Assembly (NCBI GenBank): GCA_051208045.1
Contig: JBPJFY010000006.1
Span: 62,001-126,000 of the forward strand
Length of the DNA: 64,000 bases
Source: LZORAL124-50-18 sp051208045
GTDB lineage: Bacteria > Pseudomonadota > Gammaproteobacteria > Pseudomonadales > Oleiphilaceae
Direction: 5' to 3'
A program made the translations under genes and the position numbers. Positions 50,901 through 57,705 of the stretch are shown here, piece by piece; position 1 is the first letter of the stretch; each line of letters opens with the position of its first letter. Below the pieces are notes generated by a model that saw nothing but the letters and a program-made list of their open reading frames with translations, was not told where the DNA came from and ran no database searches.

Positions 50901-53334
50901 CGCTAAACTTCATCGAGCGGCGTTCGATACTGGCGAGAATCCGGTCTCCGGCGTCGGTCACCGACTGAGCTTTCCGTTGGCGCTCGTCCAGTAATTGCTG
51001 TTTGTGGGATTCGAACGTTTCATACACCTCTTCACGCTTGGCAATGATGTCCCCGAGAAACTGGTCGTAGTCGCTGAACTGGCTTTCCAGTTCTTCGAGT
51101 TGCACCAGCAGACGGGAGAGTTGCTCTTCGCAGCGCTCAGGCGTGGTCGACATCCCCAAAGCATTCGTGATGCTCTGGGAGAAGAGCTTAAACTGCGCGC
51201 CAAACTGCGCGATTGCTTCTTCTGAGCCCAGGCTCTTTTGCTTGTGTTTCGCGGTCGCCTTGGATTGGTTGAGTTTGGCATACACCTCTGAAATGGCATC
51301 CACAATGCGGGTGCGCAAGGTGGCATCATCCACTGACAGCGAGGCCATCAGCTCGGAAAGCAAATCCAGCCCGCTCGCGGTGGATTCAATGGTGTCAATC
51401 AAGGGTGCCAGTTCATGGTTGGTTTCCGTGCGGGCAATTTCCTGATTGAGCTGATCAATTTTATCCAGATACGGCGCGAGCGCTTGTTCATCGGACAGAA
51501 AAGCCACGGTTTGCTGGCTCAGGGTGTCTTCTGCCGCCAGCAGCTCCTGTTCCAACACCTCGATGCGGGGCACATCAATGTAGCGGTATTCTTTGATGGT
51601 GGTCAGGTGGCCGCGCTGGTGCCGCAGGGTATCCAGCGCCTGCACGAACTGCTCGGCCAGTTCCCAGTTTTCCGGGCGCAGGCTGCGTAGCAGCTCCGCC
51701 TGCTTTTCTTCCGCCTCCTGCATGGCTTTTTGAGACTGCTTGCGAATGCTTTGTACTTTCTCAAACTCGTCCAGCACCAGCTCGGCGGTTTTGATAATTT
51801 CGCGTAACACCAGGGCGAGGGCGGCTTCCTCTGTGCCCGCCGGTCGGTAGTTTTCTATCCAGTAATGGGTATCAAAAATCTTTGACGAGGCTTTCCCCAG
51901 CTCGTCATAGGCCCGTGCTGATACCGCCTGATTGTTGATGAGGCGGACCACAGCGTACAGGTCGGAAATCCCGCGCACCAGTTCCGCGTTACCGATGCGA
52001 CCGAAGAAGCTCTGGCTGACGTGCGATTGGCTCGCATAATCCTGACTGACGAAGGGGGTTTCCCAGATTTGCATGGGATGCACGCGTGTCGGCTCCCCTT
52101 CTGCGGAGAACACCACCAGTTTGCCATCGTCTGCCAGCGCGTAGCCGTGCCCGACAATCGGATTTTGCAGCGTTTTGCTGATCAGGTTATAGCCAAACAG
52201 GCCAACACTGCCCTCTCTGGGCTCATAAAAGGCGTACAACACATCCTCCCCGTTGGGGGAGCGGATCATGCGCTTGAACTTCATTTGCGGCGCGGCTTGT
52301 GTACCGGCCTCCAGGTCAAAGGTTTTGTATTCACCGGTTTGCAGGTAGTAACCACCGGGAAAGATCACCCCATGATCCTCCGGGAGCTGCACACAGGACT
52401 GGCCGATGGCATCCACTTTCACCACCGATTCTGTCATAGTGTTGTAAATGAGGTAGCGCCAGTTTTCCTCCTTATAGGGGCGAATTTTCAGTAGAATCAA
52501 TGCACCCAGCTCGGCAAAAAAGAACTGTGCATCCGCCAGGGACTGTGTCTTGTCTTCCACGGGTTCGCGGTAAATGCCCAGCCCGTCCTGGGTGTTGTTC
52601 TCGATCTTGACCGTGAGGTCGCCGCCGACGGTTTCCACAAACACCTTGTCCAGAATATTGACATGGGGATGCTTGCCGTTGACGATATCTTCGCGCCCGG
52701 TAGACCGCCACTCAAAGTCGTAGGCAGGTGGCAACTGAATATCCCGCTCACCCCGATTGTCGATGTAGTGAATTTGCTTTCCGTCTGCCGAGACGGACCA
52801 GCGGAACACGCGAATGTCTTCTAGTCGCTCCCCGATCTGGAAACCGGCGAGCAGTTTGCCATCCTTCAGCGTCAGCTCGACCAGATGCGTGTGCTTGTAG
52901 TAACGGTACAGCTCGTCGAAATCACTGACAAACGAGCGCTCGGCCAGAAAACTGTCCGCGGCATCAACGGCTTCGAGGTCAAAACCCTCCTCCGTGGCCT
53001 GCAGTTGAAAAAGGGAGAACACATCCTCGACTTTGGTTTCCTTTTTCAGGCCGATGAATACGTTATAGCCGAACAGCAGGTGATTGCCGATTTGAACCAT
53101 ATCGCGGCCGGTGCAGTTGTTCTCGGTTCGAACGCGCACACGCGACACCACGTGCATATCCGACGCACCGAATTCCTGCAACCGCGCTTCATTCAGCGCC
53201 TGGGATAGGGTTTGTAGCTGCTTTCCCTGTTCCAGCAGACGTTTTCGAATGACCTCATAGGCACCGCCTGAGGCAACGGCATCTTCGACCTGGCTCTGTT
53301 GAGACGTGTCAGCCTGGAGATGTTGCTGAGCCAT
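47935..53334 (-). CDS. Giant AAA+ ATPase with N-terminal beta-propeller-like and coiled-coil regions
   Basis: A 1,799-residue protein of the DNA-repair-ATPase annotation group. Residues ~80-460 are beta-rich with repeated short strands suggesting a propeller (LLFGYNVFIG, VELTLKDGKLLAGF, GGYYLQTGEYKTF, MIRSPNGEDVLYAFYEP). Residues ~480-900 are coiled coil. Residues ~1290-1530 hold an AAA+ domain: Walker A PPGYGKT near 1320, Walker B MLYLDDIQ near 1385, sensor-type segment VVMAGNPYTESGEAF, resembling MoxR/helicase-loader-like ATPases. The last ~100 residues end in a charged tail. Start 53334 has AAGGA 7 nt upstream. Last gene of the DUF2170-PspA-YqiJ-flotillin operon; probably an energy-driven remodeler, target unknown. 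The name DNA repair is not supported by any nuclease or DNA motif seen here. Confidence 0.85.
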   Translation of the reverse strand: MAQQHLQADTSQQSQVEDAVASGGAYEVIRKRLLEQGKQLQTLSQALNEARLQEFGASDMHVVSRVRVRTENNCTGRDMVQIGNHLLFGYNVFIGLKKETKVEDVFSLFQLQATEEGFDLEAVDAADSFLAERSFVSDFDELYRYYKHTHLVELTLKDGKLLAGFQIGERLEDIRVFRWSVSADGKQIHYIDNRGERDIQLPPAYDFEWRSTGREDIVNGKHPHVNILDKVFVETVGGDLTVKIENNTQDGLGIYREPVEDKTQSLADAQFFFAELGALILLKIRPYKEENWRYLIYNTMTESVVKVDAIGQSCVQLPEDHGVIFPGGYYLQTGEYKTFDLEAGTQAAPQMKFKRMIRSPNGEDVLYAFYEPREGSVGLFGYNLISKTLQNPIVGHGYALADDGKLVVFSAEGEPTRVHPMQIWETPFVSQDYASQSHVSQSFFGRIGNAELVRGISDLYAVVRLINNQAVSARAYDELGKASSKIFDTHYWIENYRPAGTEEAALALVLREIIKTAELVLDEFEKVQSIRKQSQKAMQEAEEKQAELLRSLRPENWELAEQFVQALDTLRHQRGHLTTIKEYRYIDVPRIEVLEQELLAAEDTLSQQTVAFLSDEQALAPYLDKIDQLNQEIARTETNHELAPLIDTIESTASGLDLLSELMASLSVDDATLRTRIVDAISEVYAKLNQSKATAKHKQKSLGSEEAIAQFGAQFKLFSQSITNALGMSTTPERCEEQLSRLLVQLEELESQFSDYDQFLGDIIAKREEVYETFESHKQQLLDERQRKAQSVTDAGDRILASIERRSMKFSAQDDLNTYFASDTLVLKVREMVQRLRELDSAVKADDLEARFKSIKEQALRALRDKTDIYEAGGNVIKLGPRHKFSVNTQALDLTIIPRSGTLSVHLTGTDYFEPITRPELLALKEYWDMSLVSESPHVYRAEYLAYHMLQAADNGEEHLTHAQLREALLDDATLLKHVRTFATPRYKEGYEKGVHDHDATCILKAVLPALDSADLLRFDPLSRALAQKFWVNITQADKTASETVRQIKIRAQGWQERAQSAVQMHQLFRADAAKGLLRDEIQAALTDFLSIHPIPVTARDTVRAANYLVEELARERLDFIGSKYAQFLADELKRAMDDEAWRKFQASLERLKGQPAARWNISASWLTALVEGKQMTHLRRYIPEAIVLVNNEGLLERRPTEVDVELTITDLLGEHPRLQNRQLTFALDEFLLRLDDHEHRVVRGYRDYLHLRQQIIEEEKSALRLESFNPKPLSSFVRNRLINESYLPIIGDNLAKQMGTVGENKRTDLMGLLMMISPPGYGKTTLMEYVANRLGLIFMKVNCPALGHDVLSLDPAQAPNATARQELEKLNLGLEMGNNVMLYLDDIQHTDPEFLQKFISLCDGTRRIEGVWKGNTKTYDMRGKKFCVVMAGNPYTESGEAFKVPDMLANRADIYNLGDILGGMEEQFALSYIENALTSNAVLAPLATREMSDIYKLVKMAQGESIATTDLSHQYSGAEINEIKDVLRKLFRIQEIVLKINQQYILSAAQDDRYRTEPSFKLQGSYRNMNKMAEKVSAVMNEQELLQMISDHYLGESQLLTSGAEENLLKLAELRGNMTESQSQRWAQIKKDFLRHKAMGGDNTDIGGKVVGQLVDLVAAVSGIAQAANTRSNGSDASTNYAANESLTGIDKTLGRIADQLQALQQATPTTTSAQSAPKVEVINQPVPGIDKILRALADTMETSIFPLVRLMDKKFDIDLRNHHKMVEISNQLRALEAEFGAPSKPSNKKTDSDGGRP

Positions 53335-53430
53335 ACGTGCATCCTTATGCGCAAGCGCACCGGCCATTTACCGGGCGCTGAGGTGAATGAACAGCAGACT
53401 GCGTAAACCGCAGAACACGACAACCATAGA

Positions 53431-55383
53431 TTAGTGCGCGGTTTCCGAATCCGGCTTCGATGACTTGCCCTGATTTTCCATGACCTTGGCCAGAATCGCG
53501 CTCACGGTGCTGCTCTTGGAGGCCAGCCCATCCACGGCCTTGCCCAGTGACAAGGACTTGGCAAAGGTATCAAAGAAGTGCTCTTCGCCGCCGACAATAT
53601 CGATGTGGGCTTTCTGCAATGCGGTAGAGAGCACTTCTGCATTTTCGCGGGCGATGTCTTTACCCGCTTCGATGGAGGCCATCGCTTCCTTGAAGGCGGT
53701 TTCCAGGCTCATACGGAATTCTTCGTGGTCGCGCGCCTTGTCGCTCATGGAGCCCATGGCATTGAACTTTTCCACCAATCCGTCCGCTTCCGCCTTGAAC
53801 TGCTCGCGGGTGACTTCCGCTTCGGCCATACCGATGTCCTTGCGGGCTTTCGCGTCCGCCGCGCCTTTCGCTGCCGTGACTTCGGCATCCGCCATCCCGG
53901 TTTCGCGGCGTGCCCGGCCTTCGGATTCACCCTTGGCGGCAATCACGGCGGCTTCTGCCAGACCTTCTTTCTGCAAAGCGTCGGCTTTGGCTTCCTGCAC
54001 CTTGGCTTCTGCGAGGCCGGAGGCCGCCTGCTCGGCTTGTACCCCTTCCGCCAGTTTCTTCTTGGCATCCGCTTCTTTGGCGGAGGCCTCCAGATTCGCC
54101 TGTGCCATCGTGGTGATTTCGATGGCTCTGAATTTGGCCGATTGCTCTTCGGCTTCAGCCGCCTTCACCTGCTTCACTTTGTCTTCTTCGGCCTTGGCTT
54201 CGGCGGCCAGCACTTGCACCTGCTTGGCGCGATCCGCTTCCGACACCTCGCGCACTTCCTTGATGCGCTCTTCTTCGATGGCCACGGTTTTATCCACCGC
54301 CACCCGCTCACGAATCACATTGGCGATCTCTTTCTTCTCGATTTCAACGGCTTTTTCCGCCTCGATCTTTTGCAGATCCACCTCACGTTCCCGCGCCACA
54401 ATTTCCAGATCCCGTGCCCGAATTACCTTCTCCTTCTCGATGGCAACCGCACGCTCCCGGTTCTGCTCTGCGACTTCAATTTCCCGCTTCTGGTTTTCGG
54501 TTTGTACCTGAAGGTCCTGCTCAACCGAGATGCGTGCAGATTCCGCTTTCTTCCGCTCTTCTTCCTGCACCTTGGCGATTTCGGCTTTTTCCCGTGCCTG
54601 AATGGTGCACACTTCCCGCTCCTGACGCGCTTCGGCATCGGACTGCTGGCGCTCCAGCTCCAGCATGGCTTCACGGGTTTCGACGTTTTTCTTCTTAATC
54701 GCCAACGCTTCATTCTGTTCCAGATCGTTGGTGATGACGTTCTGGTTGGCGGTCAGCTCGGTGATCTTTTTGATGCCTTCTGCATCCAGAATATTGTTGG
54801 GGTCCAGCGCGCCTTTCGGGGTTTGTTCCAGATAGTCGATGGCCACGTCTTCCAACACATAGCCATTCAGGTCGTCGCCGATCACTTCGACGATTTTCTC
54901 CCGGAACTGCAGTCGGTTTTCAAACAGCTGAACGAACTCAATCTGCTTACCCACGGTTTTCAGCGCTTCCGAGAACTTGGCGGCAAACAGATCGTACACG
55001 GCGTCTTTATCCGAGGCGCGGCTGGCACCGATGGATTTGGCGACCCGCAACACATCTTCCGGGGTCTCGTTCACACGCAAATAGAACGCCACGGTGATGT
55101 CTGCCCGCATATTGTCGCGACAGATCAACCCGTCTTTACCCCGCCGATCCACCTCCAGGGTGATCAGCGAGATACGCATCAGCTCTTTTTTGTAGATAAT
55201 GGGGTAGACCAGCGCCCCGGTAAAATGGACTTTCGGGGTCGCACTCATGTCGTTGACGATCAAGGCGGTGCCTTGTTCGACCTTGACATAAAACGCCTTG
55301 AACAAGGCAGCAAACCCCATGACGAGGACGAAAACCCCGCCAATCCCCAGTGCGATCGGCATTAATACGGATAAATCAGCCAT
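53431..55383 (-). CDS. yqiK: Flotillin-family SPFH protein, YqiK-like
   Basis: A 650-residue protein with an N-terminal membrane anchor (residues ~5-30, LMPIALGIGGVFVLVMGFAALF), an SPFH/band-7 domain (~30-215: FYVKVEQGTALIVNDMSATPKV, LEVDRRGKDGLICRDNMRADITV, YVLEDVAIDYLEQTPKGALDP) and a very long coiled coil rich in A, E, K, R (~230-580). Near 500-560 GMADAEVTAAKGAADAKA-type segments repeat. The C-terminal ~80 residues hold hydrophobic patches. Flotillins form membrane cages and lipid-rich domains; YqiK is the E. coli relative (553 residues). It is 47 bp upstream of the ATPase gene and after the YqiJ-like gene, as in E. coli yqiJ-yqiK. Confidence 0.9.
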   Translation of the reverse strand: MADLSVLMPIALGIGGVFVLVMGFAALFKAFYVKVEQGTALIVNDMSATPKVHFTGALVYPIIYKKELMRISLITLEVDRRGKDGLICRDNMRADITVAFYLRVNETPEDVLRVAKSIGASRASDKDAVYDLFAAKFSEALKTVGKQIEFVQLFENRLQFREKIVEVIGDDLNGYVLEDVAIDYLEQTPKGALDPNNILDAEGIKKITELTANQNVITNDLEQNEALAIKKKNVETREAMLELERQQSDAEARQEREVCTIQAREKAEIAKVQEEERKKAESARISVEQDLQVQTENQKREIEVAEQNRERAVAIEKEKVIRARDLEIVAREREVDLQKIEAEKAVEIEKKEIANVIRERVAVDKTVAIEEERIKEVREVSEADRAKQVQVLAAEAKAEEDKVKQVKAAEAEEQSAKFRAIEITTMAQANLEASAKEADAKKKLAEGVQAEQAASGLAEAKVQEAKADALQKEGLAEAAVIAAKGESEGRARRETGMADAEVTAAKGAADAKARKDIGMAEAEVTREQFKAEADGLVEKFNAMGSMSDKARDHEEFRMSLETAFKEAMASIEAGKDIARENAEVLSTALQKAHIDIVGGEEHFFDTFAKSLSLGKAVDGLASKSSTVSAILAKVMENQGKSSKPDSETAH

Positions 55384-55425
55384 AGTTGTCTCTCCATTGC
55401 GTGGATGGTTGATGTGCGTTGCGTG

Positions 55426-56109
55426 TTAGTTCAAAAATTCCTGTTCCGAGATCACGTGGTAAAGGTTGCTTTCCGGCTGGTATTCCAGCAGGACCACGCG
55501 ATCCCCTTTGGTGAAGGTGTCCTCCCCGCGGCTGCGCGCCTTGAGAATGAGCCCGGCACCGCCATCGGCAAGGAAGACTTCGCCGAAGGTTTGATTGAGT
55601 ACAGACGTGCGCACGATGGCAGTCTGACCCAGTACTTCTTTCGTGGTTGTCTGGCTTGTTTTTTTGAAAAACACGCGCAGGGGTTTAATGATCTGGCCGG
55701 TGATCAGCGCTGCGACGTACAGACTGCCGATAAACACCGGGAGCCCGGCCAGGTAGCGCAAAATCCCCTCGGGGATGAAACCGAAGAAAAAGTGCACAAT
55801 GAAGTAGCAGATAAACCAGCCGATCAGCGACAGAAACGAGATAATGATCGTTACCGGCACGCCGAACAGGCCGAGTTTGAGCATCAGGCCCGCAAGCACA
55901 TCGGGCGCGGTGAAATTGTGATCCCCCCCGGCGGCGGTGGCGCTCTCGGGCAGGTCAAAATCGAGCACATCCAGTTCCACGAAACCGAGCACTGCCACGA
56001 GCCAGTAGAGCAGGCACAGCGCCAGGAGAAACGTAAACACGGCCGTGGGAAAAGACGCAATGTTCTGGTAGAACGGGTCCATTTTCTCACTTAACAGTAT
56101 GGCGAACAT
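55426..56109 (-). CDS. yqiJ: OB-fold-containing inner-membrane protein, YqiJ-like
   Basis: A 227-residue protein with three or four membrane helices (residues ~20-42, 75-95, 100-125, 128-150) and a C-terminal soluble beta domain of OB-fold (NfeD-like) type (LGQTAIVRTSVLNQTFGEVFLADGGAGLILKARSR, TFTKGDRVVLLEYQP). Such proteins pair with flotillins and SPFH proteins; YqiJ is next to YqiK in E. coli. AGGAGA precedes the ATG. It probably sits in the same membrane assembly as the flotillin. 42-bp gap to it. Confidence 0.88.
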   Translation of the reverse strand: MFAILLSEKMDPFYQNIASFPTAVFTFLLALCLLYWLVAVLGFVELDVLDFDLPESATAAGGDHNFTAPDVLAGLMLKLGLFGVPVTIIISFLSLIGWFICYFIVHFFFGFIPEGILRYLAGLPVFIGSLYVAALITGQIIKPLRVFFKKTSQTTTKEVLGQTAIVRTSVLNQTFGEVFLADGGAGLILKARSRGEDTFTKGDRVVLLEYQPESNLYHVISEQEFLN

Positions 56110-56163
56110 GTGCGCTCTCCTTGGTGTCCTGGGTATCGTGCCCCCGGTACCCGGGGGCGGACC

Positions 56164-56850
56164 TTACTTTTTCTTTTTCAGTCGTGCCAGCACGTCATCA
56201 GCGCTCTTACCCGCTGGTGCGATGCCTGCCTTCTCCAGTTTTTCCTGCAGCGATTGCTCGGCAGTTTCCGTTTCCAGTTCGCTGGCGGCATTGAGCTTGG
56301 CGGCAGTCATTTGCTGCTTCTCCTTGATGCGTTCCAGCGACTCGGTGGCGGTGCGCAGTTTGGAGTTCGAGCCCGCATAGCGCGCGGCGACGGTTTCCTG
56401 GGCGCGCTGAACACTTTCGGTGGCTTTCACGGTATCCACCTGCTGTTTCAAGCGTTTCAAATTCGCTTCCGCCTGTTTAATGGCACTTTTCAGTTTGGCC
56501 GCATTGGCACTGTACCCTTCCATGGCGGCTTGTTCGGCGTCCATTTGGGTTTCGAAATCCGCGACTTTTTGCGCGACTTCGCGGGCCAGCGCTTCATCGT
56601 TTTTGTTGAGCGCTTGCAGGGCATAGCCTTCGTACTCTTTTACCGAATCTTTCAGCGTTTTTACCTTTTCTTCCGAGACTTTCTGATGGGCGATGATCGC
56701 CACCAGAGATTCTTTGGAATGCTTTAATTCTTCGGAAGCATCGCGAATTTCCTGGTCGAGAATACGCAACGCCTGACTGTCTACGATGGCTTCTCCTGCC
56801 TCGTGCACACCACCGCGTAAGGCAGTGATCATTTTTGACCAAATATTCAT
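56164..56850 (-). CDS. yjfJ: PspA/IM30-family membrane-protecting protein, YjfJ-like
   Basis: A 228-residue coiled-coil protein. Start ATG 56850 with GGGGAG 9 nt upstream is preferred; an ATG at 56880 overlaps the upstream stop codon but its ten added residues are not family-like. The N-terminal amphipathic helix (NIWSKMITALRGGVHEAGEA) can insert into stressed membrane; long helices follow (HSKESLVAIIAHQKVSEEKVKTLKD, then ESVQRAQETVAARYAGSNSKL), ending in LQEKLEKAGIAPAGKSADDVLARLKKKK as in YjfJ. PspA proteins polymerise on membranes and keep proton motive force. The sigma-54 activator PspF and partners PspB/C are absent, so regulation differs from classical Psp. Confidence 0.9.
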   Translation of the reverse strand: MNIWSKMITALRGGVHEAGEAIVDSQALRILDQEIRDASEELKHSKESLVAIIAHQKVSEEKVKTLKDSVKEYEGYALQALNKNDEALAREVAQKVADFETQMDAEQAAMEGYSANAAKLKSAIKQAEANLKRLKQQVDTVKATESVQRAQETVAARYAGSNSKLRTATESLERIKEKQQMTAAKLNAASELETETAEQSLQEKLEKAGIAPAGKSADDVLARLKKKK

Positions 56851-56876
56851 ACTAAGTCTCCCCAATGACTGTTCGA

Positions 56877-57524
56877 TCATGCTTCGTTCATGTGCACAGG
56901 TGCGCGCAAAAACTCAGCGTAGGCCTCGGTCGCCTGAATGACGTTTGTGGCCAGTATTTCAATTTCAAACACGATGTTTGAGAGCAGTGAGCTTGCGCTC
57001 AGCGCGCCGAACATGTGGTAGTAGTCCCGACCATCGGTCATGGCATCCAGACTGATGGTGGACAGTGGAAAATATTTGTGGGTGCGCAGCACTGCGTCGT
57101 TGAAGGCATGAACATCGGTGATGTCTTCTACCGGCCACAGTACGGACTCAACGACAATCTGTTCGCCCGCCACCGTTAAAAACAGGGGCAGGTCGCCGAA
57201 CTGTTTCATCACAATGTGGAGGGAGGGTTCCACCCCTTCGATCAGCTCTACCGTAGCGACACCCTCTGACCACAACGGCTCTTTACGCAAGGCGTCGAAG
57301 AGTTGGTGGGTGGTCCACAGTGCGGCCGGTTTGGTTTCAGTTCCCATAACACGTTCTCCTGTATTTACCCAGGTGGATACACCTGGCTTACGAAAGTGTT
57401 GTTCGACGGTAAGCAGCTTTTTGGCATGCTCTGGCAATATCCAGACTTCTTTTTTGACCAGTCCCTGGTCGCGAAGCCGCCGCCGAAATTCCCGTTGATA
57501 ATCTGCTGATGTTTTTTTGTTCAT
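56877..57524 (-). CDS. yjfI: DUF2170 (YjfI-like) protein with ribbon-helix-helix-like N-terminus
   Basis: A 215-residue protein. Residues ~65-210 are DUF2170 (LFLTVAGEQIVVESVLWPVEDI, FNDAVLRTHKYFPLSTISLD, YYHMFGALSASSLLSNIVFEIE), as in E. coli YjfI, which accompanies the PspA-like YjfJ. The first ~50 residues (SADYQREFRRRLRDQGLVKKEVWILPEHAKKLL) are an addition relative to YjfI as I know it and look like a ribbon-helix-helix or MazE-type DNA-binding region. No ribosome site precedes the ATG and the predicted transcription start is within a few bases, suggesting a leaderless message. It heads the five-gene operon and, with direct repeats at its promoter, could be its autoregulator. Confidence 0.85.
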   Translation of the reverse strand: MNKKTSADYQREFRRRLRDQGLVKKEVWILPEHAKKLLTVEQHFRKPGVSTWVNTGERVMGTETKPAALWTTHQLFDALRKEPLWSEGVATVELIEGVEPSLHIVMKQFGDLPLFLTVAGEQIVVESVLWPVEDITDVHAFNDAVLRTHKYFPLSTISLDAMTDGRDYYHMFGALSASSLLSNIVFEIEILATNVIQATEAYAEFLRAPVHMNEA

Positions 57525-57532
57525 GATTAAAA

Positions 57533-57573
57533 TTTATACTCACATGTAATAAAAGTCAATATCACATGTAATA
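57533..57573 (-). promoter_or_regulatory. Promoter of the PspA-flotillin-ATPase operon with direct repeats
   Basis: Minus strand: -35 TTGACT (57559-57554) and -10 TATAAA (57538-57533), 15-bp spacing. Two exact 12-bp repeats TATTACATGTGA (57573-57562 and 57551-57540), 22 bp apart centre to centre (two helical turns), flank the -35. Ribbon-helix-helix proteins usually bind such repeated short sites, which fits control by the first gene product. Confidence 0.65.
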
Positions 57574-57705
57574 TTTTTGGGTGAGACTGTTTACTAAAAA
57601 TAGTCCATGGGTTGCGCTTGATCTAATTGTGTCGGGACTTTTCTTGTTACTGGCAATGGAAAGGGGGAATCGCTACAGTGTCGCATTACCTCAGGAGCGT
57701 TATCG

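Noticed and set aside
53578..55365. A 595-codon open frame antisense to the flotillin gene
   Set aside because: It is a mirror of the coiled-coil codon pattern (Glu/Ala/Lys codons leave the opposite frame open), has no ribosome site and no family-like features.
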